Source: Chloroflexota bacterium (GTDB lineage: Bacteria > Chloroflexota > UBA11872 > VXNJ01). Taken from it: a stretch of 9,142 nucleotides of DNA. This document shows, piece after piece, positions 6,526-9,142 of this stretch. Location of the stretch: NCBI GenBank assembly GCA_026708165.1, contig JAPOVO010000066.1, positions 1 to 9,142 of the forward strand. Reading direction: 5' to 3'. Both the position numbers and the translations under genes were made by a program. Within the stretch, counting starts at the first letter, position 1. Every line of letters begins with the position of its first letter. The notes under the pieces were generated by a model, which saw only the letters and a program-made list of their open reading frames with translations, made no database searches and was not told the origin of the DNA.

Positions 6526-7695
6526 CTACCCAACAACGGCGGTCTTACGGCGCAGCTTCGAGATTATGGGAGCGAGGGCCGCCAGGGAGAAATCGATCTG
6601 GGATTCGTCGTTGGCACGGCCCACGGATATGCGGAGGCTTCCCCGCGCTAGGTCGGGTGGGACTCCCATCGCCAGGAGCACGTGTGACGGTTCCAGCGAA
6701 GCGGAAGTACAGGCCGATCCGCTGGACGCCGCGATCCCGGCGCGATCAAGTTGCAGAATCAGGGATTCGGCGTTTATGCCCTCGACGCAAACGTTCGTAT
6801 TGTTCGGGAGCCTTTTCTCCGGGTGGCCGTTTAGGTATACGCCATCGATGGCGGCCAATCCGGCGCGTATCCTGGTCGAGAGTTCACCGTTTCGACGGTT
6901 TTCGGCTTCTCGATTGGCGTGGGCCTCGGTTAGCGCAGCGGCCAGCCCCACGATCAGAGCTACGTTTTCGGTTCCAGCTCGTCGGTTCCGCTCCTGTGAG
7001 CCGCCCTGAATCTGCGGGACAATGCGAGATCCTTCGCGCACGTACAGGGCGCCGACGCCCTTGGGGCCGTAAAACTTGTGCGCGGCTATTGAAAGTAGAT
7101 CAACACCGAGTTCGTAAACGTCGAGGCTCAGCGCGCCGGCGGCCTGAACGGCGTCGGAATGGAAAACCGCGCCCGTGTCGTCCAGCAACCGGCCGATCTC
7201 GGCAATGGGTTGCACCGTTCCGACTTCGTTGTTCGCGTACTGGACGCTCACGACGGCGAGCGAATCGTCGACGATCGACTCCAGGAAGTCCAGGTCGACG
7301 ACGCCGTAACGGTCCACCGGGATAACCCGCATCTGGAATCCGTGCTGAGCTTGCAGATATTCGGCGGCGTGGAGAACGCAGTGGTGCTCGATAGCGGAGA
7401 CGGCGACCACGTTGCGTCCGATTTGGCGCTGCACCATTGCCGCGCCTTTTATCGCAAGATTAGCCCCTTCGCTTCCGCTGCCGGTGAATACGATCTCGTC
7501 GGTAGAACAGTTGAAGACGGCCGCAACCTTGCCGCGCGCCTCCTCCAGCGCACGGCGAGAAGTCTGCGATTCTTCGTATAGACCGGACGGGTTGTAACCG
7601 TAGTCGGCGAAGTAGGGAAGCATGACGTCGAGCACGGTGGTCGATACGGGAGTCGTTGACGCGTGGTCGAGATAGACCCGGCTGGATTCGTTCAC
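6526..7695 (-). CDS. iscS: Cysteine desulfurase, IscS/NifS type (PLP-dependent)
   Basis: This 389-residue group I cysteine desulfurase takes sulfur from cysteine, leaving alanine, and carries it as a persulfide for Fe-S cluster assembly and other sulfur transfers. Visible hallmarks are YLDHASTTP (8-16), AIEHHCVLH with the PLP-stacking histidine (H104/H105), the pyridoxal-nitrogen aspartate in HSDAVQ (D181), the Schiff-base lysine in AAHKFYGPKG (K207), RAGTEN (239-244) and the catalytic cysteine in SSGSACTS (C329). The loop around C329 is the IscS/NifS type rather than the SufS type. The start is a GTG at 7695 with no clear Shine-Dalgarno. The gene lies 61 bases after the SufR-like regulator on the same strand and upstream of iscA. 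It may also supply sulfur for tRNA thiolation or molybdopterin. The symbol could equally be nifS. Confidence 0.94.
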   Translation of the reverse strand: MNESSRVYLDHASTTPVSTTVLDVMLPYFADYGYNPSGLYEESQTSRRALEEARGKVAAVFNCSTDEIVFTGSGSEGANLAIKGAAMVQRQIGRNVVAVSAIEHHCVLHAAEYLQAQHGFQMRVIPVDRYGVVDLDFLESIVDDSLAVVSVQYANNEVGTVQPIAEIGRLLDDTGAVFHSDAVQAAGALSLDVYELGVDLLSIAAHKFYGPKGVGALYVREGSRIVPQIQGGSQERNRRAGTENVALIVGLAAALTEAHANREAENRRNGELSTRIRAGLAAIDGVYLNGHPEKRLPNNTNVCVEGINAESLILQLDRAGIAASSGSACTSASLEPSHVLLAMGVPPDLARGSLRISVGRANDESQIDFSLAALAPIISKLRRKTAVVG

Positions 7696-7756
7696 TATGT
7701 CGTCAAAGTAGCGAGGGCGGCGCGGCCCCCGAAACGCGCTCCCGGCGGCTTTACTG

Positions 7757-8395
7757 CTATAGCTCTATGCTTGCAGCGGGTACCCTGAATTTGCATGGTC
7801 GGCTCGCGTCGTATCCTGTTTCCTCGGCGATGACGTCTACCTCCAGCAGCCGCTCGATCACGTTCTTTTCGCATTGGCAAGGGGCCGAGCTGTGATCGCT
7901 GATCGCCGGGACCGGGCAGTGACGGGCATATAGCACGAACCCATCTCCGTCTCGCTCGACGCTCGACATATATCCAAGCTCATTGAGGAGTTCGCCGATC
8001 TGCGTCAGCTTACCTTCGAGGGTCTTGGCGGTGACTTGCGGCTTGAGCAGGGAAAAGAGTGATTTTTCGCGCACGCCGAACAGCTTGTCCAACATGTCGT
8101 CCCCGCCGATTTGCGCGGCGGCGTCAAAGAGATCGACCGCCAGCGACTCGTAGTCGTTGGGGAACTCGTGCTCGGCGCTCTCGGTCAGCTTGTACCTGTA
8201 ACGGGGCCTGCCGCGCCCGCCGCGGACTATTTCAATCGTTACAAGCTCGTCGGCGGCTAGACGCTCCAAGTGCGGTCTAACCGCTGAAACGCTGGCACCG
8301 AACTCGGTGGCAATGTCTGCGGCCGAGAGCGGACCGCCCACCTTCAAAATTCGCAGGATCTCCATGCGCGGAGATGGTCGCCTTTTCATGACCAT
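7757..8395 (-). CDS. SufR-like Fe-S-sensing transcriptional regulator (winged HTH)
   Basis: This 212-residue protein has an N-terminal winged helix-turn-helix (about 11-70): MEILRILKVGGPLSAADIA, the recognition segment ASVSAVRPHLERL, and a basic wing RGGRGRPRYRYKLTE. SufR-type proteins share this plan and bind a 4Fe-4S cluster through C-terminal cysteines. Here HC160PV, C173-Q-C175-E and PC201KF form C-X12-C-X1-C-X25-C, with H159 as another possible ligand. SufR proteins repress Fe-S assembly genes when clusters are sufficient; that it regulates iscS-iscA downstream is inferred from position. Start choice is uncertain: ATG at 8395, 8389 or 8365 are all in frame and none has a clear ribosome site, so a leaderless or weakly initiated message is possible. 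It is the first gene of the minus-strand cluster and is divergent from the sigma factor gene. Confidence 0.82.
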   Translation of the reverse strand: MVMKRRPSPRMEILRILKVGGPLSAADIATEFGASVSAVRPHLERLAADELVTIEIVRGGRGRPRYRYKLTESAEHEFPNDYESLAVDLFDAAAQIGGDDMLDKLFGVREKSLFSLLKPQVTAKTLEGKLTQIGELLNELGYMSSVERDGDGFVLYARHCPVPAISDHSSAPCQCEKNVIERLLEVDVIAEETGYDASRPCKFRVPAASIEL

Positions 8396-8464
8396 GCGAT
8401 ATTACGATAACCCGACCGGCTCAAATCATCCCCCGCCACGCAACTCCCGCGCCGTTCCGTTATC

Positions 8465-8478
8465 CCCGCGAGAGCGGG
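8465..8478. repeat. Short hairpin CCCGC-GAGA-GCGGG
   Basis: A perfect 5-bp GC stem with a GAGA loop, a stable GNRA tetraloop when transcribed on the plus strand. On the minus strand it would lie in the leader of the SufR-like regulator. No T run follows, so it is not a convincing terminator. Function unknown. Confidence 0.35.
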
Positions 8479-8513
8479 AAAATAAGGTCTCGCGAGCAAG
8501 GAACTTCCTAAGG

Positions 8514-8537
8514 AGAGTATCCGCTACTCTAGATACT
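8514..8537. promoter_or_regulatory. Overlapping dyads, candidate operator
   Basis: AGAGTA-TCCGC-TACTCT (8514-8530) is a perfect 6+6 inverted repeat with a 5-base spacer. Overlapping it, AGTATC (8516-8521) and GATACT (8532-8537) form another perfect 6+6 repeat with a 10-base spacer. Two stacked dyads in the divergent region beside a winged-HTH gene are what a regulator-binding site looks like. The binding protein is inferred, not shown. Confidence 0.45.
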
Positions 8538-8563
8538 TTTTACAACCGAAACTGTTTAAATTG

Positions 8564-8572
8564 TGCTACTGT
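8564..8572 (+). promoter_or_regulatory. Candidate extended -10 promoter element for the sigma factor gene
   Basis: TGC followed by TACTGT (8567-8572) fits the extended -10 form TGnTAnnnT. No good -35 box lies 16-18 bases upstream; TTTACA at 8539-8544 is 22 bases away. The transcript would have a leader of about 95 bases. Weak evidence. Confidence 0.22.
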
Positions 8573-8618
8573 GAATACCGGGCAGAATCAACGGTCTCGG
8601 GAACAAACGACCTCACCG

Positions 8619-8627
8619 ATACAGTAT
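8619..8627. repeat. Palindrome ATACAGTAT, possible further operator half-sites
   Basis: ATAC-A-GTAT is perfectly symmetric and, with the preceding G, repeats the GATAC/GTAT core of the dyads at 8514-8537. It would lie in the leader of the sigma factor transcript, about 50 bases before the start codon. Confidence 0.3.
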
Positions 8628-8673
8628 TCGGAAAGGTCTATTTCTGTAAGGCAGGTTCGATATCGGATCCGAA

Positions 8674-9096
8674 ATGGATAGCCTCACATCGGGATCTGCC
8701 CGGCGATCTGACGACCGTTCCGACGACACCAAAACACCGCCTGACCGTGAACGGACTGATAACGGAAAATCGGCCGCTCCTAACGGAAACCTCAACGCTG
8801 ATGCAGCTGTCGGCGATTCGCTGCGTCTCTATCTGAATGAGATAAACCGCGTTCCGCTCCTGACTGCCGAGGAAGAGGTCATCCTGGCCAAGAGAATCGA
8901 GGCGGGGGATTTCGCTTCAACCCGGGTCCTAATAAACGCGAACCTTCGTCTGGTGGTCAACATAGCCAAGCGATATGCCGGCGGCGCGCTTCCCATGATC
9001 GACCTCATCCAAGAAGGCAATATCGGCCTGATGCAGGCGGTCAAGCGGTTTGACTATCGGCGTGGCTTCAAGTTCAGCACGTATGCAACGTTGTGA
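8674..9096 (+). CDS. Sigma-70 family factor (SigA/RpoD-like), interrupted by an in-frame TGA
   Basis: The 140-residue frame encodes the front part of a primary-type sigma factor. After a short hydrophilic N-terminus without region 1.1 (1-46), region 1.2 is [20 protein letters not shown] (48-67) followed by LAKRIEAGD. Regions 2.1-2.3 follow: [18 protein letters not shown] (87-104), [20 protein letters not shown] (110-129) and GFKFSTYAT (131-139). Family members continue YAT-WW-IRQAITRA; here the two Trp codons read TTG (9091) and TGA (9094), giving Leu and stop, and the same frame then resumes normally. The ATG is fixed by an in-frame TAA at 8647 upstream, but there is no good Shine-Dalgarno, and a 10-bp palindrome sits directly before the ATG. 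It is divergent from the SufR-like regulator. It may be a pseudogene, an error near the window end, or a readthrough gene. Confidence 0.85.
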   Translation: MDSLTSGSARRSDDRSDDTKTPPDRERTDNGKSAAPNGNLNADAAVGDSLRLYLNEINRVPLLTAEEEVILAKRIEAGDFASTRVLINANLRLVVNIAKRYAGGALPMIDLIQEGNIGLMQAVKRFDYRRGFKFSTYATL

Positions 9097-9142
9097 ATAC
9101 GCCAAGCGATCACCCGCGCTCTTTCCAACGACTACGGCGTCC
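9097..9142 (+). pseudogene. Continuation of the sigma factor frame after the in-frame TGA, cut by the window edge
   Basis: Reading the same frame past the TGA gives IRQAITRALSNDYGV, whose first part is the standard continuation of sigma region 2.3-2.4 after Trp-Trp. No start codon with a ribosome site lies at the junction, so it is not an independent gene. The rest of regions 2.4, 3 and 4 would lie beyond the right edge. Confidence 0.7.

Larger units (their letters stand above)
8396..8673. promoter_or_regulatory. Divergent control region between the SufR-like regulator and the sigma factor gene
   Basis: This 278-base gap is more AT-rich than its flanks around 8505-8580 and carries several short symmetric elements: a 5-bp stem with GAGA loop (8465-8478), CTCGCGAG (8489-8496), overlapping dyads at 8514-8537, ATACAGTAT (8619-8627) and TCGGATCCGA (8663-8672). 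A minus-strand promoter candidate is TTGTAA with GATACT (8521-8516) at an 18-base spacing. Its -10 box would lie inside the dyad, as expected for autoregulation. No protein or RNA gene was recognised. Confidence 0.5.

Noticed and set aside
6657..7325. Open frame of 222 codons on the plus strand across iscS
   Set aside because: It is antisense to a desulfurase with all catalytic motifs, and its product is Arg/Pro-rich without any recognisable domain.
8307..8681. Plus-strand open frame of 124 codons over the regulator start and the intergenic region
   Set aside because: It runs antisense to the HTH domain and through the control region, has no ribosome site and no recognisable protein features.
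9094..9096. A genetic code in which TGA means Trp
   Set aside because: Trp is encoded by TGG in the other genes, and TGA ends moaA right after its conserved Gly-Gly and also ends the Gfo/Idh gene at its normal length. The standard code fits better.
1..9142. CRISPR array, tRNA or rRNA gene, insertion sequence, attachment site
   Set aside because: No regularly spaced repeats, cloverleaf-like segment, transposase motif or long terminal repeat was seen on either strand.

Overview
The window is dense, moderately GC-rich bacterial chromosome with standard bacterial genes: Shine-Dalgarno sites, ATG/GTG/TTG starts and short gaps. No phage, transposon, CRISPR, rRNA or tRNA signal was seen. The gene content is a membrane-fused spermidine-synthase-like protein, a Gfo/Idh oxidoreductase beside a GlcD-type FAD oxidase, a compact Fe-S assembly operon under a SufR-like regulator, and a SigA-type sigma factor without region 1.1. 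This would suit a free-living Chloroflexota-like lineage (SAR202/Dehalococcoidia type), but that placement is a tentative inference from protein style only.

Layout. (1) Positions 1-1498, minus strand: a seven-helix membrane domain joined to a spermidine-synthase fold; its C-terminus runs off the left edge. (2) 1499-1734: a divergent promoter region with an AT-rich stretch and a perfect 6+6 bp inverted repeat. (3) 1735-4194, plus strand: a two-gene unit of a Gfo/Idh/MocA oxidoreductase and a GlcD-type FAD-linked oxidase, probably acting on sugar-like or hydroxy-acid substrates. (4) 8395 down to 4231, minus strand: SufR-like regulator, group I cysteine desulfurase (IscS/NifS), A-type Fe-S carrier (IscA), radical-SAM MoaA and a small metallo-beta-lactamase-fold hydrolase, all head to tail. 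The first three make and regulate Fe-S clusters; MoaA is a two-cluster enzyme of molybdopterin synthesis and a natural client. No IscU-type scaffold lies between iscS and iscA. (5) 8396-8673: the divergent control region between the regulator and a sigma factor, with overlapping dyads sharing an AGTATC/GATACT half-site. (6) 8674 to the right edge, plus strand: a primary-type sigma-70 gene.

The most striking observation is in the sigma gene. After a well-conserved region 1.2-2.3, the Trp-Trp pair expected in the promoter-melting element reads TTG TGA (Leu-stop). The same frame then resumes with IRQAITRAL, the normal continuation. Either this is an error near the end of the sequence, a broken or truncated sigma factor, or a readthrough-dependent one. 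TGA is a genuine stop elsewhere here: moaA ends in TGA right after its functionally important C-terminal Gly-Gly, so a code in which TGA means Trp is unlikely.
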